Of a DNA stretch of 5,232 bases, positions 1 through 5,232 are shown in pieces. The stretch is from an uncultured Oscillibacter sp. (lineage in GTDB: Bacteria > Bacillota > Clostridia > Oscillospirales > Oscillospiraceae). Made by a program: the position numbers and the translations under genes. Location: NCBI GenBank assembly GCA_905236835.1, contig CAJOQY010000222.1, positions 1 through 5,232 of the forward strand. Direction: 5' to 3'. Every line of letters starts with the position of its first letter. Position 1 is the first letter of the stretch. The notes below the pieces were generated by a model. The model was not told the origin of the DNA and searched no databases. It was given only the letters and a program-made list of their open reading frames with translations.

Positions 1-3000
1 GACCGTCAAAATTTCCTGAAGCGTATACGCCGCGCCGTAAGCCTCCAGCGCCCACACTTCCATCTCCCCGAAACGCTGCCCGCCGAACTGGGCTTTGCCG
101 CCCAACGGCTGTTGCGTGACCAGCGAATACGGACCCGTCGATCTGGCGTGAATTTTATCGTCAACCAAATGATGCAGTTTTAAGAAATACACATAGCCGA
201 CCGTTACTTTATTATCAAACGGCTCGCCGGTTCTGCCGTCATATAAAACGCTCTTGCCCTCCGGGTCCAGTCCGGCTTCTTCCAGCATAGCCGAAATATC
301 TTCCTCACGCGCGCCGTCAAAAATCGGCGTGGCGACTTTATAGCCCAGTTCATGCGCGGCGTAGCCCAGATGCACTTCCAGAACCTGTCCGATATTCATA
401 CGGGACGGGACGCCCAAGGGATTTAATACTATATCAAGCGGCGTGCCGTCGGGCAAAAACGGCATATCCTCCTGCGGCAGAATCCGGGAGACGACGCCTT
501 TATTGCCGTGCCGTCCGGCCATCTTGTCGCCGACTTGAATTTTTCTTCTCTGCGCGATATATACCCGGACGACCATATTCACGCCGGGTCCCAGTTCATC
601 GCCGCCCTCGCGCGTGAATGTTTTGGTATCTAATACAATTCCGCTTTCGCCGTGCGGGACTTTCAAAGACGTGTCGCGCACTTCCCGCGCCTTTTCGCCG
701 AATATCGCGCGCAGCAGTCTCTCTTCCGCCGTCAAATCCGTCTCGCCTTTCGGCGTGACTTTGCCGACCAATATATCACCGGATTTGACCTCCGCGCCGA
801 CGCGGATAATTCCGTTTTCGTCCAAATCTTTCAACGCGTCGTCGCCGACGTTGGGAATATCTCTCGTGATTTCCTCCGGCCCCAATTTCGTGTCGCGGGC
901 GTCGATTTCAAATTCCTCAATATGAATCGACGTGTAAATATCATCCCGGACAAGGCGTTCGTTTAATAATACCGCGTCCTCGTAATTATAGCCTTCCCAC
1001 GTCATGAAGCCGACCAAAATATTTTGTCCGAGCGCGATTTCGCCGTGATCCGTCGCCGGACCGTCGGCAAGCGTCGTCGGCGCCTCCCGTTCCCCGTCCG
1101 GGCCGATCCGCCAGCCGTGCACCCGGTCGCCTATATCCACAATCGGCTTTTGATTAATACACGTCGTATGATTGGATCTTAAAAATTTAATCAACGGATA
1201 ATCTTTCGTCACGCCGCTCAAATCGCCGTTTTCGGGGCTAATATCATAGCGCACCGTCACATGGCGGGCGTCCAAAGACGTTACAACGCCGTCGCCCTCG
1301 GCCAATACGGTAATCTCCGAATCCACGCAGACTTTGTGTTCCATGCCGGTTCCGACAATGGGCGAATGCGGCCTTAACAGCGGCACGGCCTGCCGCTGCA
1401 TATTCGCGCCCATCAACGCCCGGTTGGCGTCGTCATTGGGCAAAAACGGGATCATGGCCGTCGCGATTGAAACCATCATGCGGGGGGATACGTCGATATA
1501 ATCCACCCGATCCCGGTCCACAACGACGATCTCATCACGATGACGCGCCGTAATGCGCGGATTGAGCAATCTCCCCCGATCGTCCACCGGCTCGGCGGCG
1601 GGTCCGACGATGTAATTATCTTCCTCGTCCGCCGTCATATAAGTGATTTCTTTTGATACAACTCCCGTTTCTTTGTCCACCGCCCGGTAAGGCGTTTCGA
1701 TAAAGCCGTAATCATTCACGCGGGCATACGTCGCGAGATAAGAAATCAAGCCGATATTGGGTCCCTCCGGCGTCTCTATCGGACACATACGGCCATAATG
1801 CGAGTAATGCACGTCGCGGACTTCCATATTCGCGCGTTCGCGGGACAATCCGCCGGGACCCAAGGCCGATAAGCGCCGCTTATGCGTCAATTCAGCCAGC
1901 GGATTCGTCTGATCCATGAACTGGCTCAACGGACTGGATCCGAAAAATTCTTTAATGGCCGCCGTCACGGGCCGGATATTAATCAAACTCTGCGGCGTGA
2001 CGGATTCCAGATCCTGTATCGTCATTCTCTCCCGGACCACGCGTTCCATGCGGGAAAAGCCGATCCGGAATTGATTCTGCAATAATTCCCCCACGCAGCG
2101 CAGGCGCCGGTTTCCAAGATGATCAATATCATCTTTGACGGAAACGCCCATCCACAGGCCGTGCATATAATTTATAGACGCCAATATATCATCAATAATA
2201 ATATGCTTGGGAATTAATTTATCGCGATTTAATATAATCTGATCCTGAAGCTCTTCGCCTTTATATTTTTTCAATAAATCAAGCAGAACGGATAATCTCA
2301 CGCGTTCCCGAATGCCGCAGACTTCTTTCGGATCAAAATCCACATAATGCGACATATCGCACATACGATTGGACTGCACCCGGAGCGGCGAACCCTCCAC
2401 GTCAATCGTGATTTCATACACGCCGACGGCGTCTAATAATTTCGCGTCCTCTTTGGTCAATACATGACCGGTTTCAAATAAAATCTCGCCGGTGGCGGGA
2501 TCCGTGACGGGCATTAATTCGCCCGTGACCGGGTCTTTTTCGCCGCCTAATAATTTATATCCCGTCACGCGCTGCCAAAGAGATAATTTTTTATTAAATT
2601 TATATCTCCCCACGACGGACAAATCATAACGCCGCGCGTCGAAAAAGAAGCTGTTTAACAGCGAATCCGCCGCCTCGACCGTCGGCGGCTCGCCGGGACG
2701 CAGTTTGCGATAAATTTCAAGCATGGCGTCCTCATAAGTTTTACACGGGTCTTTTTCCAGCGTAACCGCGATCCGGGGATCGTCGCCGAATCTGTCTAAA
2801 ATTTCCTGATCGGTTTTCAGGCCCAGCGCGCGGATGAAACAGGTAATCGGGATTTTACGATTTTTATCAATTCTCACCCAGAAAACCTCGTTCGCGTCCG
2901 TCTCGTATTCCAGCCACGCGCCGCGATACGGGATCACCGTGCAAGACAAAATCGGCATATCGGTTTTCAAATCATTTTCTTTGCCGTAATACACGCCGGG

Positions 3001-3420
3001 AGACCGCACAATCTGGGAGACAACCACGCGTTCCGCGCCGTTAATCACGAACGTCCCGGAATGCGTCATCAACGGGAAATCGCCCATGAACAATTCCTGT
3101 TCTTTCATGACTTCCGTCTCTTTGTTGCGCAGACGGGCCTTGACTTTCAGCGGCGCGGCGTAAGTGGCGTCTCTGGCCTTGCACTCCTCGACGCTGTATT
3201 TGGGCTTCTCGTCCATTTTATAATCAATAAAAGTCAGTTCCAGATTGCCCTGATAGTCCGTGATGGCCCCCACGTCCCGGAACACTTCACGCAGTCCGGT
3301 GTCCAGAAATTCTTTATACGAATTTTTCTGGATTTCCAGCAGGTTTGGCATAGGGACAATTTCTTCGTATCTCGCGAAATTTCTGCGTTTGGTTTTGCCA
3401 TAGGACTTGAATTTAGCCAT
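1..3420 (-). CDS. rpoB: RNA polymerase beta subunit, C-terminal end outside window
   Basis: This gene encodes the beta subunit of DNA-directed RNA polymerase, which with beta' forms the catalytic centre and RNA exit path and is the target of rifampicin. The frame is open for 1140 codons from ATG at 3420 to the left edge; I checked every triplet and found no stop. The order is N-terminal protrusion ([20 protein letters not shown]), lobe, fork with the rifampicin region (about residues 494-520, [19 protein letters not shown]), [13 protein letters not shown] (547-559), active-site NYED (812-815), [16 protein letters not shown] (960-975, with the two conserved Lys at 966 and 974), and the C-terminal [20 protein letters not shown] block. 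The last visible residues are LQEILTV, so the clamp-binding tail is cut off. The large gammaproteobacterial insert is absent. The start follows a purine-rich ribosome site. Residue 497 is Pro where E. coli has Gln510; the usual resistance positions (E. coli 513, 516, 526, 529, 531, 533, 564, 572) hold the sensitive-type residues. rpoC would normally follow to the left. Confidence 0.98.
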   Translation of the reverse strand, partial: MAKFKSYGKTKRRNFARYEEIVPMPNLLEIQKNSYKEFLDTGLREVFRDVGAITDYQGNLELTFIDYKMDEKPKYSVEECKARDATYAAPLKVKARLRNKETEVMKEQELFMGDFPLMTHSGTFVINGAERVVVSQIVRSPGVYYGKENDLKTDMPILSCTVIPYRGAWLEYETDANEVFWVRIDKNRKIPITCFIRALGLKTDQEILDRFGDDPRIAVTLEKDPCKTYEDAMLEIYRKLRPGEPPTVEAADSLLNSFFFDARRYDLSVVGRYKFNKKLSLWQRVTGYKLLGGEKDPVTGELMPVTDPATGEILFETGHVLTKEDAKLLDAVGVYEITIDVEGSPLRVQSNRMCDMSHYVDFDPKEVCGIRERVRLSVLLDLLKKYKGEELQDQIILNRDKLIPKHIIIDDILASINYMHGLWMGVSVKDDIDHLGNRRLRCVGELLQNQFRIGFSRMERVVRERMTIQDLESVTPQSLINIRPVTAAIKEFFGSSPLSQFMDQTNPLAELTHKRRLSALGPGGLSRERANMEVRDVHYSHYGRMCPIETPEGPNIGLISYLATYARVNDYGFIETPYRAVDKETGVVSKEITYMTADEEDNYIVGPAAEPVDDRGRLLNPRITARHRDEIVVVDRDRVDYIDVSPRMMVSIATAMIPFLPNDDANRALMGANMQRQAVPLLRPHSPIVGTGMEHKVCVDSEITVLAEGDGVVTSLDARHVTVRYDISPENGDLSGVTKDYPLIKFLRSNHTTCINQKPIVDIGDRVHGWRIGPDGEREAPTTLADGPATDHGEIALGQNILVGFMTWEGYNYEDAVLLNERLVRDDIYTSIHIEEFEIDARDTKLGPEEITRDIPNVGDDALKDLDENGIIRVGAEVKSGDILVGKVTPKGETDLTAEERLLRAIFGEKAREVRDTSLKVPHGESGIVLDTKTFTREGGDELGPGVNMVVRVYIAQRRKIQVGDKMAGRHGNKGVVSRILPQEDMPFLPDGTPLDIVLNPLGVPSRMNIGQVLEVHLGYAAHELGYKVATPIFDGAREEDISAMLEEAGLDPEGKSVLYDGRTGEPFDNKVTVGYVYFLKLHHLVDDKIHARSTGPYSLVTQQPLGGKAQFGGQRFGEMEVWALEAYGAAYTLQEILTV

Positions 3421-3430
3421 ATCTGGACCG

Positions 3431-3440
3431 CCTTTCTCCC
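3431..3440 (-). promoter_or_regulatory. Ribosome binding site of rpoB
   Basis: The minus strand reads GGGAGAAAGG just before the rpoB ATG. AAGG ends 10 nt from the start codon, while the GGAG part lies about 15 nt away. The match to the anti-Shine-Dalgarno is imperfect and spread out, weaker than the AGGAGG of ddh. It supports the ATG at 3420, as does the family-typical N-terminus MAKF. Confidence 0.7.
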
Positions 3441-3518
3441 GCTTCCCGCGCGCCGCGCCGTTTCCGGTTATCAAATATGACACGCCCGAAAGGGTTGTTA
3501 AAGATTTTCCGTTTCCCC

Positions 3519-3547
3519 TTGCGTTTGGGTGGGGAATGTGCTATAAT
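3519..3547 (+). promoter_or_regulatory. Candidate extended -10 promoter, antisense to the rpoB leader
   Basis: On the plus strand, TTGCGT (3519-3524), a 17-bp spacer and TATAAT (3542-3547) are preceded by TG one base upstream, giving TGCTATAAT, a perfect extended -10. The -35 matches only three of six, which extended -10 promoters tolerate. It lies inside the predicted rpoB leader and points away from rpoB, toward the rpoB promoter and the terminator at 3684-3717. There is no supported gene downstream on this strand. Confidence 0.45.
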
Positions 3548-3598
3548 CATTTCAGTTTATAAAATGGGATGTTTGACACGCATTCTCAAAAGTGATTT

Positions 3599-3627
3599 AT
3601 TTTACCACAGATTTGCTCTGTTGTCAA
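3599..3627 (-). promoter_or_regulatory. Sigma-A-type promoter of rpoB
   Basis: On the minus strand, TTGACA (3627-3622) is followed by a 17-bp spacer and TAAAAT (3604-3599). The -35 is a perfect match and the -10 matches five of six. Transcription should start near 3592 and give an untranslated leader of roughly 170 nt before the rpoB ATG. The promoter lies downstream of the ddh terminator, so rpoB appears to be transcribed independently of ddh. Confidence 0.85.
3607..3621. repeat. Inverted repeat inside the rpoB promoter spacer
   Basis: ACAGA-N5-TCTGT (3607-3611 and 3617-3621) is a perfect 5-bp inverted repeat filling most of the 17-bp spacer and abutting the -35 box. A repressor or activator bound here would act directly on the promoter. 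Five-base arms can occur by chance, and I recognise no known operator consensus. Confidence 0.35.
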
Positions 3628-3660
3628 GGGAAAATTTTGTGGCGAGTTTGCGTTTTCTGA

Positions 3661-3674
3661 AAATCCGCGGATTT
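3661..3674. repeat. 14-bp perfect palindrome upstream of the rpoB promoter
   Basis: AAATCCGCGGATTT is a perfect 14-bp palindrome lying about 34 bp upstream of the rpoB -35 box and 9 bp beyond the ddh terminator stem. It could be a binding site for a dimeric regulator. With no loop it is unlikely to form a useful RNA hairpin. No known motif is recognised. Confidence 0.4.
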
Positions 3675-3683
3675 AATTTAACA

Positions 3684-3717
3684 AAATCCCTTACGGCTTT
3701 GACGCCGCAAGGGATTT
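3684..3717 (-). terminator. Intrinsic terminator downstream of ddh, possibly bidirectional
   Basis: AAATCCCTTACGGC (3684-3697) and GCCGCAAGGGATTT (3704-3717) form a 14-bp stem with one mismatch and a 6-nt loop. Read on the minus strand, the stem is followed by a T-rich run (GGGATTTTGTTAAATT), as expected for a rho-independent terminator, about 60 nt after the ddh stop. On the plus strand the following tract (TTTGATTTTA) is also T-rich, so it could stop transcripts from either side. Confidence 0.85.
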
Positions 3718-3719
3718 GA

Positions 3720-3745
3720 TTTTATCCGGCTTTTATCCGGCTTTT
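3720..3745. repeat. Tandem 11-bp direct repeat
   Basis: TTTTATCCGGC occurs twice in perfect tandem (3720-3730 and 3731-3741), followed by a further TTTT. It lies between the ddh stop and the terminator, in the ddh 3' untranslated region. It is probably slippage or duplication; no function can be assigned. Confidence 0.7.
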
Positions 3746-3752
3746 CATTATT

Positions 3753-3778
3753 TGATCCGCCAGCCCGCCGACGGATCA
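3753..3778 (-). other. Hairpin overlapping the ddh stop codon
   Basis: TGATCCG (3753-3759) and CGGATCA (3772-3778) form a 7-bp inverted repeat with a 12-nt loop; the right arm contains the ddh stop codon. No T-run follows on the minus strand, so it is not a terminator by itself. It could stabilise the 3' end of the message ahead of the true terminator. Confidence 0.4.
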
Positions 3779-4753
3779 CAGCATATGGGCGCGCAGTTCC
3801 TCCGGCGACAGCGGGGACAAATCCGCCGGGGCGATGTCAAACACGGTCTTGCAGCCCGTCACGCCGCGCTGATACATACGACGCAGCGCCCGCGCGAACG
3901 CCGCCAATACGCTTCCCGTAAACTCCGGATTGGAATCTAATTTCAAATTATAAGATATAATATGCCTGTTTTCGCGGTTGAGACCCGTCGCGCCGCTTCT
4001 CAGAACCGTTCCGCCGTGGGGAAGTCCCGCGTGTTTTTCGCGCAGTTCCTCCATGCTGATAAAATATACCGTCGTGTCATAATCGGCGAAATAATCCGGC
4101 ATTGTTTTAATTTTACGCTCAATTTCCGCCTGATCCGCGCCGTCTTTTATCACGACATAGCATTCCCGCGTATGCTTCTGCCTTGTCGACAACTCCGGCG
4201 TTTCCCCGGATTGGACGGCTTCCAGCGCGTCCGGGACGGGAACGGTATACTGCCGCGCGTCAAGAACGCCGTCAATGCGCCGGATCGCGTCCGAATGCCC
4301 CTGACTGACGCCGCGTCCCCAGAACGTATAATCTTTGCCGTCCGGCAAAATCGCCGACGCGTATAAACGATTCAGCGAAAACATCCCCGGATCCCATCCG
4401 GCGGAGATCAGCGCGATATGATTGTTTTCCAGCGCCGCCGCGTTGACGCGTTCAAAATGCTCCGGGATATGCGCGTGGGTATCAAAACTGTCTATGATAT
4501 TAAAATCCCGCGCCAGTTCCGGCGAAATCACGGGCAGATCCGTCGCGCTTCCGCCGCAGATGATTAATATATCTATTTTATCCCGATATTCCCGGATCTT
4601 ATCCGCCGGATAGACCGGGATTCCCGTCAGGCTCTTGACGCTTTCCGGATTCCGGCGGGTGAATATGCCCGTCAATTCCATATCCGGATTTTGTCTCACG
4701 GCGCATTCCACGCCGCGCCCGAGATTGCCGTAACCATAAATTCCAAGCCGCAT
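3776..4753 (-). CDS. ddh: meso-diaminopimelate D-dehydrogenase
   Basis: The 325-aa product matches the NADP-dependent enzyme (EC 1.4.1.16) that makes meso-diaminopimelate in one step from tetrahydrodipicolinate (its open-chain amino-oxopimelate form), ammonia and NADPH. The product serves peptidoglycan cross-linking and lysine synthesis in the cytoplasm. Visible motifs in order are the Rossmann loop GYGNLGR (7-13), FTRR (31-34, basic residues for the NADP 2'-phosphate), GSATD (68-72), SFDTH (89-93), GWDPGMFSLNR (119-129), FWGRGVSQGHSDAIRR (144-159), MPDYF (218-222), GLPHGG (243-248) and DSNPEF (273-278). These follow the Corynebacterium glutamicum enzyme closely, including the substrate-binding Thr, Arg, His and Asn positions (about 170, 196, 246 and 275). 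The length is normal for the family, and the start is fixed by AGGAGG 8 nt upstream. The gene begins 48 bp after the TPR gene and has its own terminator. I see nothing broken in it. Confidence 0.96.
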   Translation of the reverse strand: MRLGIYGYGNLGRGVECAVRQNPDMELTGIFTRRNPESVKSLTGIPVYPADKIREYRDKIDILIICGGSATDLPVISPELARDFNIIDSFDTHAHIPEHFERVNAAALENNHIALISAGWDPGMFSLNRLYASAILPDGKDYTFWGRGVSQGHSDAIRRIDGVLDARQYTVPVPDALEAVQSGETPELSTRQKHTRECYVVIKDGADQAEIERKIKTMPDYFADYDTTVYFISMEELREKHAGLPHGGTVLRSGATGLNRENRHIISYNLKLDSNPEFTGSVLAAFARALRRMYQRGVTGCKTVFDIAPADLSPLSPEELRAHML

Positions 4754-4761
4754 AAAATTTT

Positions 4762-4767
4762 CCTCCT
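4762..4767 (-). promoter_or_regulatory. Ribosome binding site of ddh
   Basis: A perfect AGGAGG on the minus strand lies 8 nt before the ATG at 4753. It settles the start and predicts strong translation. Confidence 0.93.
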
Positions 4768-4786
4768 GATTTGATTGATTTTTACT

Positions 4787-4792
4787 ATTTTA
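4787..4792 (-). promoter_or_regulatory. Possible -10 box of a ddh promoter
   Basis: TAAAAT lies in the 48-bp AT-rich gap between the TPR gene stop and ddh, about 34 nt before the ddh ATG. At 17-bp spacing the upstream hexamer is TGAAAG, a poor -35 inside the TPR coding end. No terminator separates the two genes, so ddh may instead be read from further upstream. Confidence 0.25.
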
Positions 4793-4801
4793 TCCAAATA
4801 T

Positions 4802-5068
4802 TCAAACATCTTTCAGTCGCTTTAACGCGTTCCGCGCTCCGCGGTCATCGGGTTTTATAGAAAGAATTTCATCATACAGTTTTTTAGCTTCCGCTTTTTT
4901 GCCTGTACGTTCCAGTAACATAGCCAGTTCTCCGCGGGGAGGGAGATTTTTGGGGTCAATGCGTATCACTTCGCGGAACAGGTCTTCCGCCTCCCGATAG
5001 TTCCCCTGTGACGCCAGCATACGCCCTAATTCCGTCCGGGGCGGGAGATTTTTGGGGTCAATGCGCAT
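4802..5068 (-). CDS. 88-aa open piece of the TPR gene after the stop codon
   Basis: This is the only complete ATG-initiated frame left downstream of the nonsense codon. Its ATG encodes the Met of a MRIDPKN segment, which is the end of a TPR second helix where sister repeats have Ile; it is therefore an internal codon and not a natural start. The nearest GGAGG is 23 nt upstream and is itself part of the repeat coding sequence. The piece contains two full TPRs (about residues 13-46 and 47-80). Translation could occur only by reinitiation after the stop, which I consider unlikely. It should be read as a fragment of the longer gene. Confidence 0.35.
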   Translation of the reverse strand: MRIDPKNLPPRTELGRMLASQGNYREAEDLFREVIRIDPKNLPPRGELAMLLERTGKKAEAKKLYDEILSIKPDDRGARNALKRLKDV

Positions 5069-5232
5069 AGCGTCGCGGAACAGGTCTTCCGCCTCCCGTT
5101 AGTTCCCCTGTGACGCCAGCATACGCCCTAATTCCGTCCGCGATTGGACATTTCGCGGGTCAATGCGTATCACTTCGCGGAACAGGTCTTCCGCCTCCCG
5201 ATAGTTCCCCTGTGACGCCAGCATACGCCCTA
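4941..5232 (-). repeat. Tandem 102-bp coding repeats of the TPR gene
   Basis: Copies lie at 4941-5042, 5043-5144 and 5145-5232 (cut by the edge). The period is exactly 102 bp, equal to one 34-residue TPR. The first two copies differ at about eight bases, and a core of roughly 55 bp running from the RIDP-adjacent helix to the LGRML segment is identical in all three except for the base creating the stop. This indicates recent duplication or gene conversion. A diverged fourth unit lies at 4839-4940. Confidence 0.92.

Larger units (their letters stand above)
3421..3592 (-). promoter_or_regulatory. Long 5' leader of rpoB mRNA
   Basis: The inferred untranslated leader runs from the predicted start near 3592 to the rpoB ATG. 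It includes CCTTTC (minus strand, at 3493-3488), which is complementary to GAAAGG inside the ribosome site (3436-3431). The same CCTTTC can instead join a small local CCC-TTTC-GGG hairpin. A GC-rich block adjoins the ribosome site. I recognise no known riboswitch or ribosomal-protein binding leader. A regulatory role is possible but is inference from short complementarities. Confidence 0.4.
3554..3725 (+). ncRNA. Hypothetical short antisense RNA over the rpoB promoter
   Basis: If the plus-strand extended -10 promoter is used, its transcript would start near 3554, cross the rpoB promoter and 5' leader start on the opposite strand, and meet the hairpin at 3684-3717. The length would be about 170 nt. 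A 51-codon frame from ATG 3564 to a stop at 3717-3719 exists but lacks a ribosome site and ends inside the terminator stem, so a peptide is doubtful. No known RNA family is recognised; this is inference from promoter plus terminator only. Confidence 0.2.
3421..3775. other. Intergenic region between ddh and rpoB
   Basis: This 355-bp stretch holds no gene I can support. From right to left it contains the end of the stop-codon hairpin of ddh, a tandem 11-bp repeat, an intrinsic terminator, a 14-bp palindrome, the rpoB promoter, and the rpoB leader with an opposing promoter inside it. The middle (about 3540-3690) is AT-rich, whereas about 3440-3465 is a block of almost pure G and C just upstream of the rpoB ribosome site. 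A plus-strand reading frame at 3477-3719 crosses the region, but it has no ribosome site and resembles no protein I know. Confidence 0.85.
4802..5232 (-). pseudogene. TPR-repeat protein gene, 3' part, interrupted by an in-frame TAA
   Basis: The frame enters from the right edge and ends with TGA at 4804-4802. It encodes four 34-residue tetratricopeptide repeats, helix pairs that mediate protein-protein binding. Three are near-identical (core GRMLASQGNYREAEDLF, then IRIDPKN) and the last is diverged (LERTGKKAEAKKLYDEIL), followed by a short tail ALKRLKDV. In the second visible repeat the Tyr codon TAT of its neighbours is TAA (plus-strand tta at 5099-5101), stopping translation after QGN. Both sides stay in frame and keep TPR sequence, so this is one base change rather than a frameshift or fusion. 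It could be a real recent inactivation or a base-call error. No signal peptide or membrane segment is visible in this part. The 5' end lies outside the window, so partner and function are unknown. Confidence 0.75.

Noticed and set aside
614..966. Two overlapping plus-strand open frames of about 100 codons opposite rpoB
   Set aside because: They lie fully antisense to a strongly conserved part of rpoB, have no ribosome site, and their composition simply mirrors rpoB codons.
1882..2085. 67-codon plus-strand frame opposite the rifampicin region
   Set aside because: Antisense shadow of the most conserved rpoB segment, with no ribosome site or recognisable family.
1..3420. Frameshift or split in rpoB
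   Set aside because: All 1140 triplets were read without a stop and the conserved blocks occur in the right order and frame.
3061..3480. 139-codon plus-strand frame opposite the rpoB 5' end
   Set aside because: The long frame follows from rpoB codon bias on the other strand. It has no promoter or ribosome site and overlaps the rpoB start.
3421..3592. rplL or an L10-type autoregulatory leader upstream of rpoB
   Set aside because: No L7/L12 coding sequence is visible in any frame, and no recognisable L10-binding kink-turn motif could be picked out by eye.
3573..3603. Second plus-strand promoter: TTGACA at 3573-3578
   Set aside because: The -35 is perfect, but at 17-bp spacing the -10 is TTTATT, and the better TATTTT requires 19 bp. 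It is too weak to list beside the extended -10 promoter.
3477..3719. 80-codon plus-strand frame in the ddh-rpoB intergenic region, with an internal ATG at 3564
   Set aside because: Neither ATG has a Shine-Dalgarno, the frame runs through the rpoB promoter, and it stops inside the terminator stem. A non-coding transcript is more plausible.
3716..4613. Plus-strand frames at 3716-3940, 3962-4366 and 4422-4613
   Set aside because: All are antisense to ddh, whose product is unmistakable. They have no ribosome sites and resemble no protein I know.
4941..5232. CRISPR array or non-coding repeat array
   Set aside because: The units are contiguous with no spacers, the period is a multiple of three, and each translates to a canonical 34-residue TPR.

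Overview
This window looks like chromosomal housekeeping DNA from a member of the Bacillota (Firmicutes), most likely a clostridium-type lineage. The main evidence is the RNA polymerase beta subunit. Its N-terminus, its rifampicin region ([19 protein letters not shown]) and its lack of the large proteobacterial insert before the [16 protein letters not shown] motif all read like Bacillota sequences. The purine-rich Shine-Dalgarno sites and consensus sigma-A-type promoters fit the same picture. The taxonomic call is inferred from memory of the families and was not searched.

All real genes lie on the minus strand, so the window reads right to left. At the right edge (4802-5232) is the 3' part of a gene for a tetratricopeptide-repeat (TPR) protein. 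Its repeats are almost identical at DNA level with a 102-bp period, and one repeat carries an in-frame TAA where its neighbours encode Tyr, so the gene appears broken. After a 48-bp gap comes a complete ddh, encoding meso-diaminopimelate D-dehydrogenase (325 aa), with an ideal AGGAGG site. It ends near a hairpin, followed by a strong intrinsic terminator. A 355-bp intergenic region (3421-3775) then holds a near-perfect promoter for the last gene, rpoB. rpoB fills 1-3420 and runs off the left edge with 1140 codons visible.

rpoB here is not directly preceded by rplL. It has its own TTGACA-17-TAAAAT promoter and a leader of about 170 nt. The same region also carries an extended -10 promoter pointing the opposite way, which could make a short antisense RNA ending at the ddh terminator. 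ddh feeds meso-diaminopimelate into peptidoglycan and lysine synthesis, and rpoB is core transcription machinery. No functional link between the three genes is evident beyond adjacency.

I see no defence system, mobile element, CRISPR array or tRNA/rRNA gene. The points most worth a second look are the nonsense codon in the TPR gene, the near-identical TPR DNA repeats, and the unusual architecture of the rpoB upstream region.
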